A DNA stretch of 64,000 bases from Gluconobacter cadivus (GCF_015244745.1 NZ_JABCQI010000003.1:1-64000); one strand, 5' to 3'. Positions 48,133 through 58,587 are shown, numbered from the stretch's first letter. A program made the numbers and translations. The notes: generated from the letters alone by a model not told the origin.

Positions 48133-49395
48133 ATGAGCACACAGGATGCATCTGGCGCGGTTGGCAATGTTACCGTGAATGGCACGAAGCTCTGGGACGA
48201 TATTCTGGAGACGGCCCGGTTTGGGGGGACGCCGAAGGGTGGGATCAGGCGCCTTGCCTTGACGGAGGAGGATCGTCAGGTCCGGGACTGGTTTGTCCGG
48301 GCCTGTGAGGCGTTGGGATGTACGGTGTCTCATGATTCCATGGGGAACCAGTTTGCGCGGCGTCCGGGAATGGAGAATACGCTGCCGCCCATAACGATGG
48401 GAAGCCATCTCGACACGCAGCCGACGGGTGGAAAATTTGATGGAATCGTTGGTGTTCTCGGTGGTCTGGCGGTGCTGCGCACGTTGCATGAAACGGGGCG
48501 GGAGACCCGTCATCCGATCGAACTGATCAACTGGACGAACGAGGAGGGGTCGCGCTTTGCGCCCGCCATGCTGTCGTCCGGTGTGTTTGCAGGTGTGTTT
48601 ACGGAGCAGGAGGCGCTCGATACGAAGGATCGGGAGGGCGTGCGCTTCAGGAACGCGCTTGAGGGCATCGGGTATCGCGGGGCGGAATCCTGTGGCGCAC
48701 ATCCTGTGGCGGCGTATTTTGAACTGCATATCGAGCAGGGGCCGATCCTTGAGGTCGAGCATAAAACGATCGGGATCGTGACGGGGGTGCAGGGCATGCG
48801 TTGGTATGAGGTCACGCTCAGGGGACAGGACGCTCATGCCGGGAGCACGCCCATGCGATTGCGGGCTGATGCTCTGGTGACGGCCGCGCGCATGATTGAT
48901 GCGGTGCAGACCATTGCGCTGGCGCATGGGCCGGATTCAGTTGGAACGGTCGGACTGATCGAGAACAGGCCGAACAGTCGTAACGTCATTCCAGGAGAAG
49001 TGTTTTTTACGGTCGATTTCCGCGACCCTGACGATTGCATCGTCCAGAAAATGGAAGAGGTATTTTACGCACAGGCGTCGGACCTGGCGGAAAAGGCCGG
49101 GTTGACGGTGGAGATCGAGCGGGTGTGGGATACGCCTGCGGTTCAGTTCGACCCCGAATGTATTGGGTCTGTTGCGCGTGCGGCTGATACGCTGGGCTAT
49201 CCGGCGCGGCGGATTGTTTCGGGGGCGGGACATGATGCGACTTATATGGCGCAGGTTGCCCCGACCGCGATGATCTTTGTACCGTGCGCCGGAGGACTGA
49301 GCCATAACGAAGAGGAAAGCGCTGAGCCTGACGATGTGACGGCGGGGGCAAATGTGCTGCTTCGAGCCGTGCTGGAGACGGATAGTCGTCTCTGA
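48133..49395 (+). CDS. Beta-ureidopropionase-type Zn amidase (hydantoinase/carbamoylase family)
   Basis: The 420-residue M20-type amidase has GSHLDTQPTGGKFDGIVGVL, NEEGSRFAPAMLSSGVF, IEQGPILE and a C-terminal SGAGHDATYMA. These are the dinuclear metal and substrate-binding signatures of N-carbamoyl-beta-alanine and N-carbamoyl-L-amino-acid amidohydrolases. In this operon it should hydrolyse N-carbamoyl-beta-alanine to beta-alanine, CO2 and ammonia. The strict distinction from allantoate amidohydrolase rests on context. Confidence 0.92.
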   Translation: MSTQDASGAVGNVTVNGTKLWDDILETARFGGTPKGGIRRLALTEEDRQVRDWFVRACEALGCTVSHDSMGNQFARRPGMENTLPPITMGSHLDTQPTGGKFDGIVGVLGGLAVLRTLHETGRETRHPIELINWTNEEGSRFAPAMLSSGVFAGVFTEQEALDTKDREGVRFRNALEGIGYRGAESCGAHPVAAYFELHIEQGPILEVEHKTIGIVTGVQGMRWYEVTLRGQDAHAGSTPMRLRADALVTAARMIDAVQTIALAHGPDSVGTVGLIENRPNSRNVIPGEVFFTVDFRDPDDCIVQKMEEVFYAQASDLAEKAGLTVEIERVWDTPAVQFDPECIGSVARAADTLGYPARRIVSGAGHDATYMAQVAPTAMIFVPCAGGLSHNEEESAEPDDVTAGANVLLRAVLETDSRL

Positions 49396-49437
49396 CAGGC
49401 GCGGGGGCGGATTTTTCAGACTGGGAGAGGAGCGTTG

Positions 49438-50832
49438 ATGACGGCGGGTTTTGCAGCAGATCTCTATAATGAGGAACTCGCCCCGGTTGCGCCGGAGAAA
49501 CGGACCTGGTCGTGGCTGAACATGGCCACGGTCTGGATGGGGATGGTCCATAACATCGTGGCCTACGAAGCGGCGGCGGGTCTTATGGCGCTTGGCCTTT
49601 CGGCATGGGAATGTCTGGAGGTCGTGGCCGTTGCCTATGCGATCCTGTTTGTCACGATGTGGTTCAATGCGCGGCCCGGAACACAATACGGGATTCCGTT
49701 CTGTGTTCTGATCCGTTCCGCCTTTGGGCCGAAAGGGGCGCAGATTCCGGTTGTTTTACGGGGGTTCTGCGCGATTTTCTGGTTTTCCGTTCAGGCTTAT
49801 GCCGCGACACAGGCGATGGATGCCATCCTCTCCACGTTAAGTACGACATGGGCGTCTTTCAGCACGCCTGTTCTGGGAATGCCGGAAAAGCGCTGGGCAG
49901 CGATGGCGATTATCTGGGCGCTCCATGCCTGGATTTCGAGCCATGGGGTTCATCGTATCAAGAATTTCGAGCTTGTCGCGGGGCCGCTGGTCATTGTCGT
50001 AGGGCTTGTGGCGACGGTCTGGGGACTACGGGTGGGGCACGGTCTGGGGCCGCTGTTTTCCGTCCCGTCCCGGCTCCACGGGTTGGCCTTTCTGGCGACG
50101 TTTGCGCTGGGCGTAACGGGGATGATCGGGATGTGGGCGACGTTTGCCGTGAATATTCCAGATCTCTCGCGGTTTGTCCGGTCGCAGCGCGATCAGGTTG
50201 TCGGGCAGGCCATCGGGCTGCCTCTGACGGCGCTTGTTTTCACACCGATGGCCATCATCACCACATCGGCGACGGTTTTGCTTTTCGGGCGGCCGATCTG
50301 GAATCCGACGGAGCTTCTTCTTGCGCTCAATCAGCCGCTTGTGACGGTGATTGGCGGGGCGACGCTCATTCTGGCGACATTGTCTGTCAATGTAGTCGCC
50401 AATATTCTTCCCGCGTCTTACGATCTGATCAATCTCTTTCCCCGGTATCTCGATTTCAATCGGGCCAGTCGGCTTGTTCTTGGGTTGGGCGTTTTCTTCA
50501 TGCCCTGGCTCTGGTTCGATCATGCGGACAATATCTACCGGATGCTTGATATTATCGGTGGGACCTTGGGGCCCGTGACGGGCATTATGCTGGCTGATTA
50601 TTATATTGTCCGGCGGCAGGCTTTGGATGTTGGTGCGCTGTACCGACATGGCGATGTTTATGATGGTCTGGCGGGCTGGCATGTGCCGGCACTCATTACG
50701 CTGGCTGTTGGGGGCGCTGTCGCATCTGCAGGGCAGGTGGTCCCGGCCCTGCATGCATTGGGAAATGTGTCCTGGTTTGCAGGGGTTTTGATCGGGTTCG
50801 GGCTGTATCTGGGTCTGAACCGTGTTGTGTGA
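49438..50832 (+). CDS. NCS1-family pyrimidine/nucleobase:cation symporter
   Basis: The 464-residue transporter has about twelve hydrophobic segments and NCS1 signatures. These include GTQYGIPFCVLIRSAFG early, IPDLSRFVRSQRDQ in the middle and GPVTGIMLADYYIVRR near the C-terminus. It imports uracil, thymine, dihydropyrimidine or a hydantoin by cation symport. ATG 49438 has GGGAGAGGAG five bases upstream. It ends the preT-led operon. Confidence 0.92.
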   Translation: MTAGFAADLYNEELAPVAPEKRTWSWLNMATVWMGMVHNIVAYEAAAGLMALGLSAWECLEVVAVAYAILFVTMWFNARPGTQYGIPFCVLIRSAFGPKGAQIPVVLRGFCAIFWFSVQAYAATQAMDAILSTLSTTWASFSTPVLGMPEKRWAAMAIIWALHAWISSHGVHRIKNFELVAGPLVIVVGLVATVWGLRVGHGLGPLFSVPSRLHGLAFLATFALGVTGMIGMWATFAVNIPDLSRFVRSQRDQVVGQAIGLPLTALVFTPMAIITTSATVLLFGRPIWNPTELLLALNQPLVTVIGGATLILATLSVNVVANILPASYDLINLFPRYLDFNRASRLVLGLGVFFMPWLWFDHADNIYRMLDIIGGTLGPVTGIMLADYYIVRRQALDVGALYRHGDVYDGLAGWHVPALITLAVGGAVASAGQVVPALHALGNVSWFAGVLIGFGLYLGLNRVV

Positions 50833-50901
50833 CAATTTGGTGTAAAAATTATCTGTTGCGGACTCGAATCATTGTGTCCTGCCGTCAGGCTTGCTACTAA
50901 T

Positions 50902-50917
50902 TTGACTGTTTAGTCAG
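50902..50917. promoter_or_regulatory. RutR-like dyad upstream of TonB receptor
   Basis: TTGACTGTTTAGTCAG is a dyad matching 10 of the 14 fixed bases of the RutR box, with TGAC and GTCA half-site cores in register with the site before preT. It lies 75 bases before the receptor start. Confidence 0.5.
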
Positions 50918-50992
50918 CTTCGTAATGTTTCAGTTCCGTTCATCCGCAGCAGAACGTTGCAGGATATGTCCTTTGAAGGAAAACGCGTTTCC

Positions 50993-53434
50993 ATGTCGCT
51001 TCCTTTTATCCGAACCTGTTATGTAACGCTTCTGGCGGGTACAGCATTGGCCAGCGTGGCCGCCCATGCGGCGTCTTCAGGCTATAAGTCTCATACGCCG
51101 TCTCGTGCCGCGCCTTCCGGTAGCAGGCCGACATCGGGGGCGGCCAAGGCCGCAACCTCGCCCGCACCAGCCGCGAAAAGCCCTGCACACGACATGACGG
51201 CGTCCGGGCGGGTTGAGGAAATCAGCGTTGCCGGACGCAGCACGCGGACGCGTTCTCCGGGCGGCGGTCTGATGCGGGTCGAGACAGCGGCAAAGGCCGT
51301 TCAGACGGTCACGCGCGATTTTATTGCCAAGCAGATGCCTTCTGCGAATGTTCAGCAGCTGATTGCCATGCTGCCAAGCGTGAATGTCGCACAGCAGGAT
51401 CCGGCGGGACTGTATTCCGGGCAGGTCAATGTCCGGGGGTTTGACCAGAGCGAAGTGGGCTGGATGCTCGATGGCGCGCCCCTGAACGATATTGGCGGCG
51501 GCCAGTTCTATGCGAACGAAGTGCTGGAATCCGAAGATCTGGAAAGTGTTTCGCTCCAGCCGGGTTCGGTTGATCTTAACAGCCCCGTGGTGAATGCGTC
51601 CGCCGGTCTGACCAGTATGGTCATGACAAATCCGACGACGCGTGCGGGAGGACTTCTGGATGTCTCTTTCGGATCGTTCGATACGTTCCGCGAATTTCTA
51701 CGCCTGAATTCCGGCTATATCGGAAACAGCGGTATTCGGGCCATGTTCGCTTTCAGCCATACAAAAGCGAACCAGTATCGCGGAGCAGGGCAGGCGGAGA
51801 AGTTTCATTATGACTTCAAGGCCGTAAAAGATTTCAATAACGGAAGCCATACCGGCCTGACGGTCTCGTATAACGATCAGGTCAATGATTCCTATCTGAA
51901 CCCGAGCCTGCCCAGTTATCTGAATTCCGGTTATAGCAACGATTACGCGGCGTATTATACTGGCGCGAATTCAGGTGCCAATTATTATCGCTTGCATGTC
52001 AATCCTTTCCGCAACGTGGTTGCGGTACTTCCGACCCATATTGTGGTTTCCCCGAAAATCACAATCGAGGATTCTGTCTATTTCTGGCATGGGATCGGAA
52101 ACGGCACCGGCGCAGGGTTGGTGAATGCCTCGACGGGCCTTGGTAATCAGTCTGTGGCACTGGATCTGAATGGTGCCAGTAGCGCTCTGGCCCTGACGCC
52201 GTCCAATCAGGAACAGTTCCGGACGGGTAATACGCTCTCCCTGCACTACAAGCCCGACCATCATCATGATCTTTCCATTGGGTGGTGGTACGAATATTCC
52301 AACGAACTTCAGTTCTCGCCTTATGGCCGCGTGAATCAGTCCACTGGAGAGCCATCCAATATCTGGGGGACGAGCAGTATTCTTCAGACGACGACAGGAC
52401 AGGGTTACAAGGTTCGCAACTTCCTGACCCTGACGCAGGTGAACATGCTGTTCATCGGCGATGAGATGAAATATTTCAACGATCGCCTGAAGATTGATCT
52501 GGGTTTCAAAGAGGCGATGGTCACGCGTCGGACTTATAACTATACCCCCGGCACGCAGTATAACCGGAACCTGCATAGCGCTGAGCCGCTGCCGCAGATC
52601 GGGCTGTCCTGGAACTTTGATCGCAAGAACCAGATTTATGTATCTGGCAGCACCAATTTCAAAATGCCGTCCAATACGTCTCTTGTCGATTATTATGGAA
52701 CCGCAAAAAAGAGGACGCAGGTTGGTGGCCCCAGTAATCCTGAATATACGATCGAGGAGGAATTAGGGTATCGCTATAATGGCGATGTCATTGTCGGGTC
52801 GGTGTCCTTCTTTAACTATAATCTGTCGAACCGCCAGCAGTCCCTCAACTATTACATGAGCGGGGCGTCTTACAGTCAGACCGTCAATGCCGGTGGCCAG
52901 ACGACACGCGGTGTCGATGTCCAGCTCAGCACGCGTCCGATCTGGCATCACTTGCGTCCCTACGTCACATTTGAATATCTGCATTCAACCATCGACAACA
53001 ATATCGCGGCGACCACGATCGGCGGGACCTCGGACTATCTGCCGACCAAGGGTAAGACGGCCATTCGCTCGCCGCATGAGATGGCAGGGATTGGCATTGA
53101 TTATGACGATGGCAGCTTCTGGTTTTCCGGGCAGGTCAAGTATGTGGGCAAGCAGTACGCCACGTTCACGAACGATAGCGCCATTCCGCAATACATCACG
53201 AACAATGTCGGCATGGGATACCGTTTTCATAACGCGGGTTTCCTGAAATCGCCGCAGATCCAGCTCAATATGCAGAACCTGACGGGGGCCAAGTTCCGCA
53301 GTGGCGTCTATGGTTTTACAACGAATGCCAATGCGACGAAGGGTGTTTTCGGCGGCACAATAGCTGGTTCTGCTCCGAGTTATTATCTTCAGGTGCCTTT
53401 CAGTGCGATGGTGACGCTCTCGACGGGTTTCTAA
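50993..53434 (+). CDS. TonB-dependent outer-membrane receptor, pyrimidine cluster
   Basis: The 813-residue receptor has a signal peptide (SLPFIRTCYVTLLAG), an Ala/Pro-rich linker and a plug domain (FIAKQMPSANVQQLI, NVRGFDQSEVGWMLDGAP). The 22-strand barrel ends in Phe. It is paralogous to the receptor at 32318, with matching plug starts and C-termini. Start 50993 begins the leader; 50957 and 50966 are possible. It follows the NCS1 gene by 160 bases with its own RutR-like dyad. The ligand is unknown; a pyrimidine-containing or complexed nucleobase is an inference. Confidence 0.9.
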   Translation: MSLPFIRTCYVTLLAGTALASVAAHAASSGYKSHTPSRAAPSGSRPTSGAAKAATSPAPAAKSPAHDMTASGRVEEISVAGRSTRTRSPGGGLMRVETAAKAVQTVTRDFIAKQMPSANVQQLIAMLPSVNVAQQDPAGLYSGQVNVRGFDQSEVGWMLDGAPLNDIGGGQFYANEVLESEDLESVSLQPGSVDLNSPVVNASAGLTSMVMTNPTTRAGGLLDVSFGSFDTFREFLRLNSGYIGNSGIRAMFAFSHTKANQYRGAGQAEKFHYDFKAVKDFNNGSHTGLTVSYNDQVNDSYLNPSLPSYLNSGYSNDYAAYYTGANSGANYYRLHVNPFRNVVAVLPTHIVVSPKITIEDSVYFWHGIGNGTGAGLVNASTGLGNQSVALDLNGASSALALTPSNQEQFRTGNTLSLHYKPDHHHDLSIGWWYEYSNELQFSPYGRVNQSTGEPSNIWGTSSILQTTTGQGYKVRNFLTLTQVNMLFIGDEMKYFNDRLKIDLGFKEAMVTRRTYNYTPGTQYNRNLHSAEPLPQIGLSWNFDRKNQIYVSGSTNFKMPSNTSLVDYYGTAKKRTQVGGPSNPEYTIEEELGYRYNGDVIVGSVSFFNYNLSNRQQSLNYYMSGASYSQTVNAGGQTTRGVDVQLSTRPIWHHLRPYVTFEYLHSTIDNNIAATTIGGTSDYLPTKGKTAIRSPHEMAGIGIDYDDGSFWFSGQVKYVGKQYATFTNDSAIPQYITNNVGMGYRFHNAGFLKSPQIQLNMQNLTGAKFRSGVYGFTTNANATKGVFGGTIAGSAPSYYLQVPFSAMVTLSTGF

Positions 53435-53901
53435 AACGCGATCCAGTTCTAAGACTTTCATGAGTTCAGAACCTTGGGGAGCAGCGCGATCTGTTTCTCA
53501 AGGTTTTGAGTTTCTCTCGCAGGTTTGGTCAGCTGCTTGAGTTTTTATGGTCGGTCTTGATGACCGTATTCCGGCCGAATTTGACCGCGCAAAAAAAACT
53601 TCACGAACAGACGCGCTCCTGCCATCGCTCTGCGCCTCGCTGGCCTCAATGTCTGATATGCCGCTGAGAAAAGCGTTGAACGGACAAAGGACTTTATCGT
53701 CTTGGTTATAGTCTCATTATAGCATCAAGAACCCAGTAGATTTGGGTGTGAAGAGTGTAAAATCTGTACTTTCATCAGGTCGCAGTAGAGGGGAGTAAAA
53801 TTTTTCGCCTTTACGTTCGAGATATTTTCCGCAAAATAACGATAATTTTTATTACTCAGATATCTTTTGCCTGAAAAGATATTTTTAACGAGGTGCGATT
53901 A
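53435..53901. other. Intergenic region before autotransporter
   Basis: This 467-base gap contains an imperfect hairpin near 53470-53507 that may terminate the receptor transcript, then AT-rich sequence leading to the autotransporter start. No gene is supported. Confidence 0.4.
53470..53507 (+). terminator. Possible terminator after TonB receptor
   Basis: AACCTTG and CAAGGTT can pair around a loop that itself contains short complementary GAGCAG/CTG and CTC runs. The right arm is followed by TT and then GAG. It lies 36 bases after the stop. Confidence 0.35.
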
Positions 53902-56900
53902 ATGCTTTGCCTGCAGGGTCTTCCACATGTTGTCATTCAGAAAAGCCGGGGGCTGAGCTGCCTCCTTTTGGCGACGGTTTCGACCCTGAGTTTTGCTCCT
54001 GGCGGGGCTTTTGCAGCCACTCAGACAATCAGAGGAAGCTTTCAGGGGGCCGCGGCCAGTCAGTCTTATGCTTCTCCGATTATTGCTAGCGGAGCTTTGA
54101 CGATTGGCAATGGAGCGCAGATTTCGGCCCAGAGCATTACCGCGGGAGCGCCTCCGGCCGGGGCTGCTTTGGTAATGGTTTCCGGCTCGGGCTCCTCTTT
54201 GAATGCGGACCAGTCGCTTGTCATCGGTGCGGCACCTGATGCCTATATCGGATCGACCCTCAATATTTCCTCAGATGCTCAGGTTTCTGCTGCTTCTGTC
54301 AGTGCTGGTCTGGGAGATGGCACCTTGGGGACCATCAACCTGACGTCCTATGGCGCGTCAGATAGAAGCCGTCTCGTTACGAATGATCTGACGCTCGGTT
54401 CAGGGGGTGGTAATGCGGCACTGAATGCAACGGGGCAGTCCGGTGGGATCGCTCTTGTACATGTTGATGGCAAACTTACCATCGGCCAGCCGGATGCTGT
54501 TAACGGCCTCGGAGCGAACACCGTCTGGTTGGGGGCCGGGAGTGTTCTGGAAGTCGGGGGTACAAACGGAATTCAGGCGACGGGCACGTCGAAGGACTAC
54601 ACGTTCACGTTGTCTGGCGGCACGTTGCGGGATGTCAATGCTGATCTGAGCAGTTCGGTCAACATCAGCCTCGGCAGTAATAGCGCGTCAACGATTGATA
54701 CGGGGCGTTTCAACACCCGTCTGACTGGCGCCATCACAGGGGCGGGCAATCTCGTCAAGACGGGTAGCGGAACCCTGACGCTGACGGGAGATAATCAGTA
54801 CGCACATGGCGCAGGGCCGGTCGTCAACACGATCATCCAGCAGGGAACCCTTGCCGCTTCTCCGCTGAGCCTGCGGGGTGTTGGGGTGATCCAGAATGAT
54901 GCGACGCTGCGTATCAGTCAGGACAATTATACAGGCCAGAAGACGGCCTGGCCTGAGATGGTCAGCAATATCATCACGGGTACAGGCGATCTGATCAAAG
55001 ATGGCGATAAAACAGTCGCCCTGACAGCGACGAATACTTACACTGGCGCGACAATTGTCAACGAAGGAACACTTGAACTTGGCTATTATGGTGGCACCAG
55101 CGGCTCGATCAATAACAGCTCTCAGATCCAGCTAGTTAATGCGTCCTCAAATCTGACCGTATATCAGGATGATGATGTGACCGTCTCTCAGAATATTAGC
55201 GGATCCGGATCGGTTACGAAAATGGGCGGGAATACTCTTACCCTGTCCGGTGTGAACACCTATGCCGGTGGCACCGATATTCAGGGCGGAACGCTGGTCG
55301 GGAGCGTGTCCAGCTTCGGGACGGGGGCGATCAGCACGGCGCAGGGCACGACGTTGGTCGTGGATCAGGCGACTGACGGCACGTTGGGCAATGCGATGTC
55401 TGGTGCGGGCGCAGTCGTCAAACAGGGGGCGGGGGCGCTGGTTTACACCGGTGACGGTTCAGCACTGACGGGTTCGACGAATGTTGAACAGGGAAGCCTG
55501 TCGGTGATGGGCAATCTTGAGAATTCTGCCGTTACGGTTGCCAGCGGAACGTCCGTGACAGGAACGGGTGTAATCGGGAGCGCGGATATTTTCGGGCTAT
55601 TCCGGCCAGGGCAGACGGCTTCCAGTTCGTTCGGGACGTTGCACGTCAATGGAAACGTTACCATGGAAGACGGCTCGACCTTCGCGGCGAATGTGGGGGC
55701 TGACCAGAATTCCAGTCAGGTCAGTCTTTCCGGCGTGCTGACGATCAAACCGGATGCGACACTGGTGGTGACGGCACTGCCGGGGGCAGACCTCAGAACC
55801 GGCCAGTCCTATACGCTTGTTCAGGCGTCCGGGGGCGTGAGTGGAACATTTGCCCATTATGACCAGAGCGGTCTCGTCCAGACCCATTCTCTGATCCAAC
55901 TTGTCGAGCCGACCTATTCTGCTTCGAATTCAGTGCAGATTGCCTTGCAGCGGAATACGGTCCTGAGTTTCGGTTACGGTGCATCGACCCGTAACCAGAC
56001 GATGGCCGGATACGGGCTGGACGGAATCGCCAATATTGCCCAGGCAGGTGCTCTGACCAATCTGGTCGCGGGGCTTGAGAACCAGCAGCGTTATCGCGCG
56101 CTTGATGCCCTGTCGGGTGAAATTCATGCCAGCGTCCGGACCGCGATGGTCAATGACAGTTTTTATATCCGCAATGCTGCGCTGAACCGGCTGGATTGTG
56201 CGGATGATGATCTGCAGCAGCAGATTTCCGGCACGAAGAGCGCACATACCAACATCTGTGACACCGTACCTGCACGGGGTTTAAGCACCTGGGGCACCGT
56301 TTATGGGGCCATGGGACATAATGCATCATCCGCGGGAACTGTCGGATTGAATGACAATTCTGTTGGCTGGATCATGGGGGCCGATACCAGGGTCGGGGAA
56401 TGGCGTGTGGGTGGATTGCTGGCTTACGGTCGGAGCATGTTCTCCAATGGGGGCGATCGCAGTTCGGGCGGCCATTCCAATAATGTCACACTGGGCGCCT
56501 ATGGGGGGACTGCATGGCGTGTGGGTGGCCTGACGCAGGATGCGCTGATCACGCTGAAGCTGGGAGCCGACTATACCTGGAATGTGCTGAATACCCGTCG
56601 TGATATCCGCATTCCGGGATATGTTTCGCATGTCAGCAGCAATTCTCTGGGCGGGACCGGACAGCTTTATGGAGAGACGGGATATCGTTTTGCCGTTCAG
56701 GCGGCGGGCACGCCGGTAGAGTTCGAGCCTTTCGTACGGATGGCTTATGTCAATTACCAGTCTGAAGACGTGCGAGAGCATGGTGGTGTGGCGGCGCTGC
56801 GGGTCAAAGGGATGGATCAGAGCATTGGCTATTCGGCCTTTGGCATGAAGGTGGCAACGCGTCTGAATGTCGCAGGTGTGACGGTGGCGCCGCATCTGAG

Positions 56901-57150
56901 CGCGGCCTATCGTCGGGCTTTTGGCATGACGGATATGACGGCGAAGGAAAGCTTTCGTCTTGCTCCGCAGGCTCAGGGCTATGGAATGGACGTGACCGGG
57001 GTGCCGCTTTCGATTGACACTGCCGTGGTTCAGACGGGTCTGACCGCGAAACTGGCGGATCGTCTTGATATCTCGGTGGATTATGTCGGGCAGTATGGCG
57101 GCCGTATGACCACGAGCGGTGGCAGCGGAAAGATCACTTACAGCTGGTAA
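53902..57150 (+). CDS. Autotransporter with PATR-repeat passenger
   Basis: The 1082-residue protein has an N-terminal signal segment and a passenger of about 790 residues built from autotransporter-associated strand repeats (LTLTGDNQY, LTATNTYTGAT, LTLSGVNTYAGGT). A C-terminal beta-barrel domain runs from about residue 791 and ends in GKITYSW. It should be displayed on or released from the cell surface. The passenger has no visible enzymatic motif, so adhesion or biofilm is likely but unproven. ATG 53902 follows GAGG at 53890; a GTG at 53893 is an alternative. Confidence 0.92.
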   Translation: MLCLQGLPHVVIQKSRGLSCLLLATVSTLSFAPGGAFAATQTIRGSFQGAAASQSYASPIIASGALTIGNGAQISAQSITAGAPPAGAALVMVSGSGSSLNADQSLVIGAAPDAYIGSTLNISSDAQVSAASVSAGLGDGTLGTINLTSYGASDRSRLVTNDLTLGSGGGNAALNATGQSGGIALVHVDGKLTIGQPDAVNGLGANTVWLGAGSVLEVGGTNGIQATGTSKDYTFTLSGGTLRDVNADLSSSVNISLGSNSASTIDTGRFNTRLTGAITGAGNLVKTGSGTLTLTGDNQYAHGAGPVVNTIIQQGTLAASPLSLRGVGVIQNDATLRISQDNYTGQKTAWPEMVSNIITGTGDLIKDGDKTVALTATNTYTGATIVNEGTLELGYYGGTSGSINNSSQIQLVNASSNLTVYQDDDVTVSQNISGSGSVTKMGGNTLTLSGVNTYAGGTDIQGGTLVGSVSSFGTGAISTAQGTTLVVDQATDGTLGNAMSGAGAVVKQGAGALVYTGDGSALTGSTNVEQGSLSVMGNLENSAVTVASGTSVTGTGVIGSADIFGLFRPGQTASSSFGTLHVNGNVTMEDGSTFAANVGADQNSSQVSLSGVLTIKPDATLVVTALPGADLRTGQSYTLVQASGGVSGTFAHYDQSGLVQTHSLIQLVEPTYSASNSVQIALQRNTVLSFGYGASTRNQTMAGYGLDGIANIAQAGALTNLVAGLENQQRYRALDALSGEIHASVRTAMVNDSFYIRNAALNRLDCADDDLQQQISGTKSAHTNICDTVPARGLSTWGTVYGAMGHNASSAGTVGLNDNSVGWIMGADTRVGEWRVGGLLAYGRSMFSNGGDRSSGGHSNNVTLGAYGGTAWRVGGLTQDALITLKLGADYTWNVLNTRRDIRIPGYVSHVSSNSLGGTGQLYGETGYRFAVQAAGTPVEFEPFVRMAYVNYQSEDVREHGGVAALRVKGMDQSIGYSAFGMKVATRLNVAGVTVAPHLSAAYRRAFGMTDMTAKESFRLAPQAQGYGMDVTGVPLSIDTAVVQTGLTAKLADRLDISVDYVGQYGGRMTTSGGSGKITYSW

Positions 57151-57206
57151 GGGCGGGTGGAGGATCTCGCTCTTCTTTCGTAATTCACACAGGATGAGGA
57201 GTTTCT

Positions 57207-57449
57207 ATGCAATCGCAGGTGTTTGAAATTGGAGATATCGTCTCCTGGAACTCAGAAGCGGGATATGTCAGTGGACGGATCAGAGCCGTCCATTCGGCGC
57301 ATTTTTTGGTCAATGGCTATGAGCATCATGCAACGTCAGAGCAACCTCAATATGAAATAGAGAGTCTTAAAACCGGCCATATCGCTTTTCACAAGGGTAC
57401 AGCGCTCAGCCTTGTCATAAAGCGCGCCGGTGTGGTGCCGCGGTCCTGA
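57207..57449 (+). CDS. DUF2945 (hypervirulence-associated TUDOR-like) small protein
   Basis: The 80-residue protein matches the DUF2945 pattern: GDIVSWNSEAGYVSGRI, HHATSEQPQYEIES and HIAFHKGTAL. Family members are small SH3/TUDOR-like beta-barrel proteins of unclear role. It has a GGAG ribosome site, and follows the autotransporter by 57 bases, but a functional link is unknown. Confidence 0.85.
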   Translation: MQSQVFEIGDIVSWNSEAGYVSGRIRAVHSAHFLVNGYEHHATSEQPQYEIESLKTGHIAFHKGTALSLVIKRAGVVPRS

Positions 57450-57592
57450 ACGGACCATTGGTGGTTTGAAGCAGAGTCCGATTTTATCGGCTGTTTTGCC
57501 GGCCATCTTCCAAAAGGCATGACGGGCGGGATCACAGGCTATGAGATTTCATCATTATCTCCGCTTCGGTAAAAGTCATTCCGGGGGAAGTA

Positions 57593-58279
57593 TTATTTTT
57601 CCGGAAGCGGTGGTGCGCCACTCTTTTTGAATTCTTCGAGCAGAAGCTCTGAAGCAAGACGGAACGCCCGTTTGGCATGCAGATATGGCATCCACTGGCC
57701 CATCATATTCCAGGGCATTCCGTTATTATAGGTCGCGATTGCAATCAAGGTTTCTCCGGTTGCGCCATCGACAGCTATCAGTTCTTCACTGGCTCCGCCG
57801 GGAAACGGGGGTGGAATAGGGGGCAGGCCACCACCAGCCGCACCGGCTGCAAACCCGGCGACAACGGGAATGGCATTGTAATACCATTTGCTGCGACGGA
57901 TATTCGTGATGGCGGCGCGGATATGAACGGCGTCCGCGCAGGTTCCACACTCGGATGCATCAACGACTGTATAGATCTTGCCGATATTCTTTTTGATTTC
58001 GGCTGTGAAGGCATTTGTCATGCGGGCCGCGACTTCCGGTTTGAGATGGGGGGCGTTGGCCACCGGATGCCAGGTCACGGGATCAATGACAGCGGTTTGG
58101 TATTTTGAGGCATCCAGACCGGGTTTAACGTAGATATGGTCGTCAACGTGTCCCTTTTGCGGCGTCATGTCGCCGTAGGTTTTTTCTGGCAGGAAGCCGG
58201 AATGCGTTACGTTCTGCCCGGCGCAACCGGTGAGCGCGAGTAACGCCATCATGGGAGCGCTGTAGGCGGTGATTCGCAT
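57593..58279 (-). CDS. DUF3313-like lipoprotein
   Basis: The 228-residue protein has a lipoprotein signal (hydrophobic segment ending LTGC) at its N-terminus, giving an acylated Cys near residue 18. The body resembles DUF3313-type envelope proteins, with a Gly/Pro-rich loop (AAGGGLPPIPPPFPGG). ATG 58279 begins the lipoprotein leader. A 46-codon open extension to 58417 has no such signal. Function is unknown. The gene lies downstream of the sensor kinase on the same strand, 308 bases away. Confidence 0.75.
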   Translation of the reverse strand: MRITAYSAPMMALLALTGCAGQNVTHSGFLPEKTYGDMTPQKGHVDDHIYVKPGLDASKYQTAVIDPVTWHPVANAPHLKPEVAARMTNAFTAEIKKNIGKIYTVVDASECGTCADAVHIRAAITNIRRSKWYYNAIPVVAGFAAGAAGGGLPPIPPPFPGGASEELIAVDGATGETLIAIATYNNGMPWNMMGQWMPYLHAKRAFRLASELLLEEFKKSGAPPLPEK

Positions 58280-58587
58280 GAGGGGCTTGGGTATGAGCGG
58301 TATTGTGCTTGCAAAGTGTCCGAACCGGGAACGTGAAAACGTTTCTGCAACGCTCAGAATCCGTGAGTGCGCTGCCTGACGAAGCTGGGCGCGATATGGC
58401 GCAGGTAATAATGTCATTTTTAACTCTCCCCACAGCAGAACACTGAGTGTGCAGATCGCTCTGCTGGTAGAAGCGACGCTGCTGGAGGAGGTTTATCTGG
58501 CGAGGATTTCCAGATTATCTCGCTATTATGTCGGGGATGAAATATTATTTCAGAAACGATTTTCCATTCAGGAAAACTGGTGTCGAT
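58280..58587. other. Intergenic region between sensor kinase and lipoprotein
   Basis: No independent gene. It should contain the lipoprotein promoter. An open extension of the lipoprotein frame lacks signal features. Confidence 0.4.
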
